The notes: generated by a model not told the origin, from the letters alone. Counted from the first letter of the stretch, positions 7,183 to 14,055 are shown. The stretch is 16,185 nucleotides of DNA from an uncultured Collinsella sp. (GCA_902493545.1 CABUQI010000015.1:1-16185); one strand, 5' to 3'. A program made the numbers and translations.

Positions 7183-7975
7183 GCGAGGCACTCCTTACAT
7201 AATTTTGGTATTCCAGGCCGGTCAAGCCCTCAAAGCTCGCGCGAACGGCATCCTCGGACATATCGCACGCCAGGTCATACACCGGTACACGTGCGAGCAT
7301 GGCATCCAACAGGTCGAGCGTAAGCGCTGCAGCGCCAGCGTCCGGTGGAAAGTAAACCTGCCGCATTATCTTATCGAGATCGAGCGCCGCGCTCGCCAAG
7401 CGAATGGAAGATGAACCCGGCTCGCTGCGGGACAGCAGCACGATGCCGGCGAGCGGGGCCGAGTCATTGCACTGCCAGCCCTCTTTGCCAGCCCACGGCG
7501 TGCCGTAGACCACTGGCAGCTCGTCGCGATGCTCCGGGATGAGGACAAACGGCTTGTCCCCGTTTATCACCCGCACGGCGTCGCCCAGGTACTGGCGCCA
7601 CAGGCGAATATGGGTCGACTTGCCCGTACCGCTCGGCGCGGTAAAAAGATAGGCACGCCCCTCAAACTCGATAACCGCGCCATGGACCAACAGCCGACGC
7701 TGCCCGGGTAAGCAATTCGCAATCGCACGCTGCACCGCCAACGTCTCCAGATAGGCATCGGTCCAGTCCGTGCCTTCGGTGGCCATATCCCGCTCAAAAT
7801 CGATATCGGCCTGCGTCGCGCCAATTTCAAAGTCAACGGCCAAAGGCGCGTCTACCACATAATCCTTGCAGAGGCGCCCAACCATCGCATGAAGCGGGCG
7901 GACCCGCACGACCAGGTCTGCCACGCGCATGCAAAACGGCGCAAGGCCGGACGAAGTATCTTTACCCGCATTCAT
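7172..7975 (-). CDS. HPr-kinase-like (HprK/PEPCK-fold) peptide kinase candidate
   Basis: A 267-aa protein. Walker A is APSGTGKST (113-121), preceded by LLVHGAVIEFEGRAYLF with His98. Then come VINGDKPFVL (Asp140-Lys141-Pro142) and VYGTPWAGKEGW (156-167), an order typical of small HprK-like ATPases in RiPP operons. In lasso-peptide clusters related kinases (paeninodin type) phosphorylate the C-terminal Ser of the precursor. It lacks the N-terminal half and Lon-like features of true HprK. The start is uncertain: ATG at 7975 has a run of seven G (7979-7985) as the only purine-rich site. ATG at 8002 and at 7987 are in frame but lack a site, and the long version from a GTG at 8071 would overlap the previous gene and a large hairpin. 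Confidence 0.85.
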   Translation of the reverse strand: MNAGKDTSSGLAPFCMRVADLVVRVRPLHAMVGRLCKDYVVDAPLAVDFEIGATQADIDFERDMATEGTDWTDAYLETLAVQRAIANCLPGQRRLLVHGAVIEFEGRAYLFTAPSGTGKSTHIRLWRQYLGDAVRVINGDKPFVLIPEHRDELPVVYGTPWAGKEGWQCNDSAPLAGIVLLSRSEPGSSSIRLASAALDLDKIMRQVYFPPDAGAAALTLDLLDAMLARVPVYDLACDMSEDAVRASFEGLTGLEYQNYVRSASHED

Positions 7976-8008
7976 GCGCCCCCCCATTTTGGTCTGCAAC
8001 ATGCCAAT

Positions 8009-8039
8009 GCGGCCCGACGACGTGCTGTCGTCAGGCCGC
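8009..8039 (-). other. Strong hairpin in the gap before the kinase gene
   Basis: A 13-bp stem (8009-8021 with 8027-8039, one wobble on the minus strand) and a 5-base loop lie 13 bases past the stop of the Ser/Gly/Asp-rich protein. No T-tract follows on either strand, so a standard intrinsic terminator is unlikely. It could protect or mark the mRNA end after processing, or act as a weak terminator in a GC-rich organism. Confidence 0.7.
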
Positions 8040-8052
8040 GAGAATACAGTAC

Positions 8053-8550
8053 CTAGTAGTATCCCGTCCACGTGCCTTCATTTGAAGAACTATTTCCAGA
8101 ATCCCCACCAGAGTCGTCGTTGCCACCCTGGCCGTTATTGGAATCAGCACCGGACGATCCGTTGGCATCGACGACATTGTCGGCCGAGCCATCGTCCTTT
8201 CCGCCGCCACGATCAACCTTCTGCGAAGACGCCGATCCGTCTGATGACTTGGCGTGTGACCCATTTGAGCCAGACGCGGATGATTCGCCCGAAGCCTCGC
8301 CGCCTGCTGCGGCCTCGGCTTCCTTAGAGTCAATCGCATCCTCAGTTGAATTAGCAGCCTTGTCCGCCCCGTGCTTGTCTACAGCCGTTTCAACAAGTGC
8401 ATCATTGCGCGCGCTGCCTCGTACGGACGAAAAAATCGCGATAGCGCCCACGACAATGGCGACCACCAAGACAATCGCAACGATTATCACTTTGAGATTC
8501 GGTGTATTTCTCGCCCTCGAATGCGCACCGTGTTTTTCCTTATAACTCAC
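8053..8550 (-). CDS. Membrane-anchored Ser/Gly/Asp-rich protein of unknown function
   Basis: A 165-aa protein. A short basic N-terminus (1-18) and one hydrophobic helix (about 19-41, VIIVAIVLVVAIVVGAIAIF) precede a long low-complexity, acidic tail rich in Ser, Gly, Asp and Asn (about 60-158). It closes with EGTWTGYY. There is no lipobox and the helix lacks a clear cleavage site, so a type II orientation with the tail outside is likely. The start is GTG at 8550, with GCAGGTG five bases ahead. It lies between the 36-aa peptide and the kinase. It could be a scaffold or receptor for the exported product, or itself a substrate for a Ser kinase. I know no family for it. Confidence 0.72.
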   Translation of the reverse strand: MSYKEKHGAHSRARNTPNLKVIIVAIVLVVAIVVGAIAIFSSVRGSARNDALVETAVDKHGADKAANSTEDAIDSKEAEAAAGGEASGESSASGSNGSHAKSSDGSASSQKVDRGGGKDDGSADNVVDANGSSGADSNNGQGGNDDSGGDSGNSSSNEGTWTGYY

Positions 8551-8564
8551 TGAATCACCTGCTC

Positions 8565-8600
8565 GAAAAGAAGGGGCCCCGACGAGACAGTCGAGGTCCC
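8565..8600 (-). terminator. Terminator-like hairpin (attenuator) behind the 36-aa peptide gene
   Basis: On the minus strand GGGACCTCGAC (8590-8600) pairs with GTCGGGGCCCC (8573-8583) around a 6-base loop, with one mismatch and one wobble, followed by TTCTTTT (8566-8572). It stands between the peptide gene and the rest of the operon. Partial termination here would give much more peptide mRNA than enzyme mRNA, a usual layout for RiPP precursors. Confidence 0.7.
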
Positions 8601-8613
8601 TTACTCAATCAAA

Positions 8614-8631
8614 TTGAACGTCCTCGTTCAA
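8614..8631 (-). other. Small perfect hairpin directly after the peptide stop codon
   Basis: TTGAACG (8625-8631 on the minus strand) and CGTTCAA (8614-8620) form a 7-bp stem with a 4-base loop, four bases beyond the stop at 8636-8638. It is followed by TTTGATTG, too poor in T for a strong terminator. It is placed in tandem with the larger hairpin at 8573-8600. Confidence 0.6.
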
Positions 8632-8635
8632 CCGG

Positions 8636-8746
8636 CTACTTATTAGGGTCGACAACAGTATCCGGGTATTCACCAGATGCCGTAACGACGTCTTCCTTCT
8701 CAACCTCAATAATCTCGAGAGACGGTTCAGAGTACTCGTTGTTCAT
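8636..8746 (-). CDS. 36-aa peptide, candidate RiPP-like precursor
   Basis: A 36-codon ORF, ATG at 8746 and stop TAG at 8638-8636, with an excellent ribosome binding site (AAGGA, seven bases upstream). It starts MNNEYSEPSLEIIEVEKEDV and continues with VTASGEYPDTVV then DPNK. The acidic, hydrophobic N-terminal part (EPSLEIIEVEKEDVV, 7-21) looks like a leader that a PqqD-type domain could bind. The small-residue stretch VTASG (21-25) could be a cleavage region for the S26 peptidase. The C-terminal dozen residues, with Thr30 as well as Ser24, would be the core. It has no Cys, so lanthionine or sactionine chemistry is excluded. It sits 17 bases after the beta-helix gene and ahead of a hairpin, then the kinase-PqqD-nucleotidyltransferase-peptidase-exporter genes. 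The precursor role is inferred from size, site strength and context. Confidence 0.75.
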   Translation of the reverse strand: MNNEYSEPSLEIIEVEKEDVVTASGEYPDTVVDPNK

Positions 8747-8763
8747 GAATATATCCTTTCTAA

Positions 8764-10533
8764 TTAGATCCCAAGAATCCCATTTGCGTATGCACGGTCA
8801 TCTTCAGAGGCAAAAGAATCCTTCTGAATTGCCCTTGCGACCTGATTGACATAACGCGACCTGGACTGGTCTTTCACCTTGACGCCGGTCCCGTCAGCCG
8901 TGGTGTACGCAAGCTGTGCAGTTACATCAAAGACGGTGCCGTAACCGAGCTGATAACCAGATTTGTAAATCGGGCTGAGGACAAAATTCGCAATCACGCC
9001 GTTGTTGTCAACACGCCAATAGTTCTCCGCTTTATGGAAAGTCTCCGCAGAGGATGGGCTCTTGTAGTACCAACCCCAGTTCTTGAAATCGATCTTCGAG
9101 CCCTCGGGGGCATGCATCTCATAGCCAAAGCGCAAGCTGGTCTTCGAATAGTCGTCCTTACCGGTGAGATCGGTGCGCAGCGAACCGCCCTTGAAGGTGA
9201 TGAGGTCGCTGATCTTCACGAACTTGGCGTAGGCGGCACCCTCGACGTCATTTTCGGTGCAGGATGTCGTAAATGCAGCATCCTTGTACCAACCGGCGAA
9301 CGCCATGCCATCCTTGGTCGGATACGTCCAAGAGGCATGGTCACCGCTGCGGTAATCCTGCAGCAAGTACGCGCCCTCGGCAAGCCTAACGCCATACGTG
9401 CCATCGGCGTTAGCAGCAGGAGCATAGCCTGCAGCACAATAGCCATCGGGAACAGCAGTCGTAAAGGTGCCACCAGAAACCGCAATGGTGGAGTTTGCGT
9501 CGGCCGCAGCGCTGGTCACCGTCCACTTAGTAACACCAAGCGAGCCGCCCTCGATCTTCAAGGTCGAAGGATTGGGGCTCGTGACGTCCATGTAAATCGT
9601 GCCGGTAAATTGAGCGTCGCCGCCAATGACGGTCTCGCCAATAGTACCCGCTTCGGTGTAAGAATCCGTCCAGAGATAACCGCCCGTCAGGTTGCCACCC
9701 AGAATCTTAGCCTTGTTCCAGTTCTGAACAACAGCCTGCTTGCTGGTCAGCGTGCCGCCGTTGATGGCGAGCTCGCCATTGCCGTCGTTCTTGACCGCAA
9801 TGAAGTTCTGCTGCTCGAACGTGCCGCCGTTGATGGTGAGCGACGATACGGTATCCACGCCGCCATTGCGGATCAGAGAAGAGCCCTTGATGCCGGAGTT
9901 GTTAACGACGTTCGCCTGGTCGATGACCATCGTGCCATTGTTGTCAATGACGTAATAGCTGATCTCGCCCTCGATGCCCTGATCGTCGCGCTTGATGGTG
10001 CCGGTCTTTTCGGCACTCGTGTCAGTGATGGTTACGGTGCCCTTGTTCAGAATAGACGCGTTCGCAGTGCCCGTGCCACCATTGAGAGTGTGGCCGTTCA
10101 GATCGAGCGTAATCTGCTTGTTCGCAGCGATGGTGATATTTTCAGTGGCGTCAGTCAGCAGCTGGACGGTCTTGCCCTTTGTAGCCAGGCTGATCGCTTT
10201 GGCCAGCGTCTCATACTTCTTGCTGCCGACCTGAGCAACATAGTGGCCTTCCTTGACGCCATAGGTGCCATCCGCGTTCTTGGTGGGAATGAAGCCATCG
10301 GCGCAGTAGCCTTCGGTAATGCTCTTATTAAACGCACCGCCGGAGACCTGCGTGGCGCCATTCGCCGCGTTAGTTTCACGGACCGTCCAAGCCGTACTTC
10401 TGGTGCACAGGTTCTTGAACGTACCACCGGAGATAACCGTGGACGGTGCCGCGTTACCGCTCTTATCGGTGTGAACGACCTGCGCCTGCCCATAGGGAGC
10501 GCTCTTGTCGCTCTGGATGAACGCCGCCGCTGA
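8764..10533 (-). CDS. C-terminal open segment of the beta-helix protein, module 4, InlB-like repeat and end domain
   Basis: The frame is open from about 10533 to the TAA at 8764-8766. It begins out of frame with the middle segment and resumes with FIQSDKSAPYGQ. Module 4 lies at about 10079-10240 (YVAQVGSKKYETL to LDLNGHTLNGG). It is followed by beta-helix strands, a NADGTYGV linker, an InlB/Flg_new-type repeat (about 9235-9340, WTYPTKDGMAFAGWYKDAAF) and a roughly 150-residue end domain rich in aromatic residues (LRFGYEMHAPEG, NWGWYYKS). The very end (SFASEDDRAYANGILGI) is helical. There is no sortase motif or membrane anchor, so attachment to the cell is unexplained. Confidence 0.6.
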   Translation of the reverse strand, partial: SAAAFIQSDKSAPYGQAQVVHTDKSGNAAPSTVISGGTFKNLCTRSTAWTVRETNAANGATQVSGGAFNKSITEGYCADGFIPTKNADGTYGVKEGHYVAQVGSKKYETLAKAISLATKGKTVQLLTDATENITIAANKQITLDLNGHTLNGGTGTANASILNKGTVTITDTSAEKTGTIKRDDQGIEGEISYYVIDNNGTMVIDQANVVNNSGIKGSSLIRNGGVDTVSSLTINGGTFEQQNFIAVKNDGNGELAINGGTLTSKQAVVQNWNKAKILGGNLTGGYLWTDSYTEAGTIGETVIGGDAQFTGTIYMDVTSPNPSTLKIEGGSLGVTKWTVTSAAADANSTIAVSGGTFTTAVPDGYCAAGYAPAANADGTYGVRLAEGAYLLQDYRSGDHASWTYPTKDGMAFAGWYKDAAFTTSCTENDVEGAAYAKFVKISDLITFKGGSLRTDLTGKDDYSKTSLRFGYEMHAPEGSKIDFKNWGWYYKSPSSAETFHKAENYWRVDNNGVIANFVLSPIYKSGYQLGYGTVFDVTAQLAYTTADGTGVKVKDQSRSRYVNQVARAIQKDSFASEDDRAYANGILGI

Positions 10534-12814
10534 TGGTCAAATCGCCGTAGTTGAAAACAACGCCGGTAAAGCCCTTGGAAGTACCTTTCGTCAGCGTGAA
10601 CGCGCCGCCGGTAATGGTCAGCTTTGCATTCGGCTCGTTCTTGACGGTATCCAGACCGCCAGTGTAGGTGCCGCTGGTGACGGTCAGGGTGCCCCAGTTG
10701 TCAATCATGGAGGAGCCCGTGTTGCCTGCCGTGGCGGTCACATCCGCCAGCGTCAGGTTGGCGTTGCTACCCTTCGTGACCTCAATGTTGTAGTAGCTGG
10801 TACCGCCCACAACATTACCGTTCTTCACGGTAACGGTGCCGCTCTGCACGGAGATCGTTGCCTTGCCGGCATTCGTGTTGGTCAGGGTCTTGCCGCCAAG
10901 ATCGAGGGTGATGCTCTTGCTGATGGTCACGTCTTCGGTCGCATCCGCCAGCAGCGTGACCGTCTCGCCATCCTGGGCTGCGTCGATGGCGGCCTGCAGG
11001 GTATTGAATGCCTTAAAACCAACCTGTGCGACCGAACCAGAGACCCCATGCGTACCGTCAGGGTTCTCGACAGGATTGCAGCCCTCAGCGCACAGAGCCT
11101 CGGGGACTGAGGAAGAGAAGATGCCACCGTAAACAGCGACCGTCTTAGCAGAGTTGTCGAAAGCCGACTCCTGCTTGGTCGAGGAATCCCAAGTGTAGGC
11201 CTTGATCGCCGCGTTGGCATCTTTCGCCGTGAAGGTGCCGGCGGTGATGGCGATCTGGCCAAGACCCTTGTAGCCGGGGCGGTTGACGATGGAAATCGCC
11301 GCACCATCCTGGATGGCGCCGTCGTTCTCGGCCTTCTCGACCGGATCGCCCGACACGGTAATCGCGCTACCGGCGTTGACGTTCAGGCTGCCCGAGCACA
11401 CCTGCACGCCCATCGTCTTCGCGTTGATCGTAGAGTTGTCGATGGTCAGCTTTCCGCTGCTGGGGAAGTAGATACCGAAGCCGTTGGGAACGTTGAGCGT
11501 GCTGTTCTTCAGGACAACAGTGTCGTTCGTGTTGTTGCCGTTGGTCTCAATGCCGCTCGTGGCGGTGGTAGAAGCCTCGACGCCATCGAACATAAGGGTA
11601 GAGTTGTCGTACGTGATGGTGCCGCCCGAGGCAGACGGAATCAGGCCGATGAGCTGCGAGCTCACGACCTTGCCGTTTTTCACCGTAAGCGATGCGTTGG
11701 GATAATTGATCTCGAACGCCGCGGAGTTCGCGTCAGTTCCTGTGCACGTCCAGGTATGGCCGTTCAGATCAACCACGCGGGCAACAGTTCCGGAGTTGAA
11801 CGTGCTGCCCGTAGTGTAGTCGCGCAGCAAGGTGATAGCTTCGCCACTTGCGGTCTGCGCCTTGAACGCTTCTTCCATGGTGTAGTAACTATTTTCGCCA
11901 ACCTGCGCAAGGTAAGCTTTTGCCACGCCGAAGGTGCCGTCGCCGTTCGGGGTAGCCGCAGAGCCTTCAATCAGATAGCAGGACGGATCGGTGCTGAACG
12001 TACCGCTCGTGACCTCGATCGTCGCCTTTGTGGGATCGTTTGAAGTAGTACCCGTGCTGTAGTCAACCGTGTTCAGCGTGCCATTGACGGTGCCGCCCGT
12101 GATAGACGCCTTCGCCGGTTTGCCCTCGGCGCCGTCGTAGGTCACCGACTCGATATTGCCATTGACGGTGCCGCCCTGGATCTTAAGGTCAGAGCCGGCT
12201 CCGCCGTACGTCCACGTCGAGACGTTGCCGTTGATGACCGCGTTGTCTTTGATGGCGGCATTCTTCCAGTTTTCGATTGCATAGCTGTTTGCAGAATTGA
12301 CGGTACCGCCCTTCACATAAAGGTTGCCGTGGTCGCACTTAAGGACGATGAAGTTATTCTGCGTGAACGTGCCACCACTGATCGTCAAGCCAGGCACGCC
12401 GGGCTTGCTGTCGTCGCCAACGCGAACAAGGGACGCGCCCTTCGTTCCGCCTGCGCCGCTATCGTTCTTGACGTTACCGCTCTGGAAGAACAGCCAGCCG
12501 CTATTGCCGCCCTGAACGTCGATGACGTAGTGGGACGAAACGCCGGAGTTCTCTGCGGTGTCCTCACGCATGATGGTACCGGTCTGGGCCGCGCTGGAGT
12601 CCATGACATAGACCCTGGCCGTAACCGTCAGCGCCGGTTTGCGCTCGCCAGTGCTGCCGTTAAGGGTGTGACCATTCAGGTCGAGCGTGACGTAGGGCGT
12701 GGAGATCGTGACGTTCTCCGTCGTGTCGGTCAGCAGCTTCACCGTTGCTTTGCGCGGCGCGGCGTCAATTGCTGCCTGCAGGCTAGGATAGTTCTCGCCT
12801 TTCACCTCGGCGAC
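10079..12814 (-). repeat. Four diverged repeat modules in the beta-helix gene
   Basis: A conserved segment of about 55-60 codons (AQVG, TL..AI..A, TV.LL.D.TE..TI, then LDLNGHTL or variants) recurs at about 12655-12814, 11738-11911, 10871-11032 and 10079-10240. Start-to-start spacing is about 900, 880 and 795 bases. Copies 1 and 4 are closest (both LDLNGHTLNG), and copies 2 and 3 are more diverged. The modules arose by internal duplication and could recombine to change the length of the protein. Confidence 0.75.
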
Positions 12815-12977
12815 ATCAGCAGTCGCAGGCTCCTGGGGCTCAGTTCCCTGCTGCGAATTATCGCCAGTCTGAGTAGTCGACCCCTGCTCGGTAGTCGTCT
12901 GCTCGTTAGCAGCGCCCTCGCTGGCGCCGCTATCAACCGAATCGGCGTCTGTTACCTTTTTGGAATCACCCCCCCCC
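10463..12977 (-). CDS. Middle open segment of the beta-helix protein, modules 1-3
   Basis: This segment is open for about 835 codons from the G run to a stop at 10463 reached after the second frameshift. It holds a Thr/Gln/Glu-rich linker, then three modules starting near 12814, 11911 and 11032. Each opens with an AEV/AQVG...TL..AI-type segment followed by a LDLNGHTL-like motif and beta-helix repeats (for example LTISGGTF, ASITGGTVNG, ITAGTF). Modules 2 and 3 are preceded by a linker of the type NGDGTFGV or NPDGTHGV. The last 20 or so residues (after 10522) are out of frame. No proper start codon with a ribosome binding site exists for it alone. Confidence 0.6.
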
Positions 12978-13127
12978 GGGCTCATTTTCCTTGACTTGGG
13001 ATTGCTCTGTAGGCGTTTCGCCAGCGTCCACGGCATCGGCCAAGGCCGCCGTTGGCATCATCGAAACAACCATCGCGGTCGAAACCAGCACCGTGAGTGC
13101 TTTGCGACCCAACGCAGACCTACGCAT
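12966..13127 (-). CDS. N-terminal fragment of the beta-helix protein (signal peptide), OFF frame
   Basis: In the present sequence translation from the ATG at 13127 gives only 53 residues. These are a basic n-region (MRRSALGRK), a hydrophobic core (ALTVLVSTAMVVSMMPTA), a signal peptidase I site at about ALA/DA (30/31), and a short acidic stretch ending in Pro-Gly-Gly-Gly. A TGA stop follows the G run directly. The fragment would be secreted but lacks every repeat. An upstream in-frame ATG at 13166 has no comparable ribosome binding site. Confidence 0.7.
   Translation of the reverse strand: MRRSALGRKALTVLVSTAMVVSMMPTAALADAVDAGETPTEQSQVKENEPGGG
12969..12977. repeat. Homopolymer run of nine G (coding strand), candidate phase-variation tract
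   Basis: Nine C on the plus strand (nine G on the coding strand) lie 50 codons into the beta-helix gene, just after the signal peptide. Nine G puts TGA directly behind the run. Eight or eleven G would join the signal peptide to the repeat frame. Such runs slip during replication and switch surface proteins in many bacteria. Confidence 0.75.
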
Positions 13128-13268
13128 CCCGTCACCTTCCTTTCCGTCGTTATTGACGTCCGACATCGAGCCTCGAATGCCGGAACAGCGCCAACATCCT
13201 AAGCGGCTATGAGGGCGACCCGCACCGATGTGCTCGACATCGAGAGAAACCCCCTATAGTTAGAATCA

Positions 13269-13298
13269 ATTCTAGGCTCTCTGCGCCGTGGCGGTCAA
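13269..13298 (-). promoter_or_regulatory. Promoter of the beta-helix gene (and perhaps the peptide operon)
   Basis: On the minus strand TTGACC (13293-13298) and TAGAAT (13269-13274) are 18 bases apart. Both boxes lie in palindromes: GGTCAATTGACC (13293-13304, perfect) covers the -35 and TAGAATCAATTCTA (13261-13274, six-base arms) covers the -10. The leader to the ATG at 13127 is about 135 bases and contains a small hairpin (CGATGT...ACATCG). Confidence 0.72.
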
Positions 13299-13343
13299 TT
13301 GACCAACCTGTTAACGGTAGTTCTATTACTTGTACTTTACGGA

Positions 13344-13362
13344 ATAAGTCTGCTTTGCAGAC
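13344..13362 (-). terminator. Possible weak terminator after the membrane-protein gene
   Basis: On the minus strand GTCTGC (13357-13362) and GCAGAC (13348-13353) form a perfect 6-bp stem around a 3-base loop, followed by TTATT. The stem is short and the T-tract interrupted, so termination may be incomplete. Confidence 0.45.
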
Positions 13363-13406
13363 CCTTTGTGAGCTGCACTGGGCTTAGCTGGCTATTCCAC
13401 TGCAAC

Positions 13407-13982
13407 TTATCTTGAGGTTTGAGTTGTCGTCGTTTCGTTCGTCTGGGCCGTTTCGGCGTCGTCGCCTTGCTTATCTTCGTCCTTTTGCGCGTCGGCGATG
13501 GTGGAGGCCGCCGCAACGATACCGCGCTGGGGCGCAACGCCCGTCTGGGTCTGTGCGCCCTCGACAACTTCCGTGCCCGCATGCGCGAGCTCGGGCGATT
13601 TAAACACTGCGTCCAAGTTGGCGCCACCGCCGGCATATCCGAGCGCCGCAAGCGCGATGACGATCACTGCAACGACGACCGCGATCGGCACATAACGATG
13701 CCAACCAGCAGGATTGAGCCCACTGCGGCGAGCCGCCCCGCGACTGATGTAACCGAGCGTTCCGTCGTGCTTGAGCTTTGAGCCCACTACGCGTTTGCGG
13801 CCCCACAGCGAGGACTCTGCCTGCATTGCCAAGCGGGCGCTTGCCGAAGGATAGCCGTATTTAGTGCGCTTGAACGAGCCATCAAACCCCGAGGCGTGTT
13901 TGCCCCACGTCACCGATGTCGTGCGTCGGTTAACCGGCGCGGAGCTCCGCCTTCTGCGGCTCGGTTTTGAAGTCTCAGCCAT
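13407..13982 (-). CDS. Single-span membrane protein of unknown function
   Basis: A 191-aa protein that I do not recognise. A very basic cytoplasmic N-terminal part (1-95, with RRRRSSAPVNRR and several Lys/Arg/Trp patches) precedes one membrane helix (about 98-117, YVPIAVVVAVIVIALAALGYA). The outer part is acidic and Thr/Gln-rich (about 118-191) and ends in TTTTQTSR. The ATG at 13982 has CGAGGGC close upstream. A longer version (from 14036) would begin upstream of the promoter's expected start site region and lacks a site. The layout resembles small envelope-anchoring or regulatory proteins but shows no catalytic motif. It has its own promoter (14027-14055). Confidence 0.72.
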   Translation of the reverse strand: MAETSKPSRRRRSSAPVNRRTTSVTWGKHASGFDGSFKRTKYGYPSASARLAMQAESSLWGRKRVVGSKLKHDGTLGYISRGAARRSGLNPAGWHRYVPIAVVVAVIVIALAALGYAGGGANLDAVFKSPELAHAGTEVVEGAQTQTGVAPQRGIVAAASTIADAQKDEDKQGDDAETAQTNETTTTQTSR

Positions 13983-14026
13983 ATGCCCTCGCACGCCGTA
14001 ACCAAATCGAAACAATAACGCTTTGG

Positions 14027-14055
14027 ACTGTAGCACACGCGTCGCGCGCGGTCAC
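14027..14055 (-). promoter_or_regulatory. Probable promoter of the membrane-protein gene
   Basis: GTGACC (14050-14055) and TACAGT (14027-14032), read on the minus strand, are 17 bases apart, each matching four of six consensus bases. It lies between the stop of the Fis-type regulator (14067) and the ATG at 13982. Confidence 0.5.

Larger units (their letters stand above)
8764..13127 (-). pseudogene. Secreted beta-helix repeat surface protein, split by two frameshifts (possibly phase-variable)
   Basis: Read through, this is one gene for about 1454 aa: signal peptide (1-30), acidic Thr/Gln-rich linker, four modules with a shared AQVG...TL..AI..A...TV.LL.D.TE..TI...LDLNGHTL motif and beta-helix strands (ISGGTF type), one InlB/Flg_new-like repeat (about GMAFAGWYKDAAF), and a C-terminal domain of unknown type. 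The ATG at 13127 has AAGGAAGG seven bases upstream. No LPXTG or other cell-wall signal is visible. Two shifts interrupt it. The first is at a run of nine G (12969-12977), where eight or eleven G would restore the frame. The second is near 10522, where adding two bases or removing one restores it. With eight G and two added bases the length is an exact multiple of three. The open frames show no other lesions, which suggests phase variation, recent decay or assembly error rather than old decay. Confidence 0.82.
13128..13406. other. Intergenic region upstream of the beta-helix gene
   Basis: No gene is seen. From right to left it holds a weak terminator-like hairpin of the membrane-protein gene (13348-13362), the palindromic promoter (13261-13304) and the untranslated leader of the beta-helix gene. 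The part at 13305-13347 is AT-rich without an assigned feature. Confidence 0.6.

Noticed and set aside
3559..8746. Standard lasso-peptide gene cluster
   Set aside because: No asparagine-synthetase-like cyclase or transglutaminase-like leader protease is encoded, so only the tailoring and export parts resemble lasso clusters.
9034..10533. Long plus-strand open frame (499 codons) opposite the beta-helix gene
   Set aside because: It mirrors the codon pattern of the GC-rich minus-strand gene, has no ribosome binding site, and its translation shows no domain. The minus-strand frames carry clear repeats.
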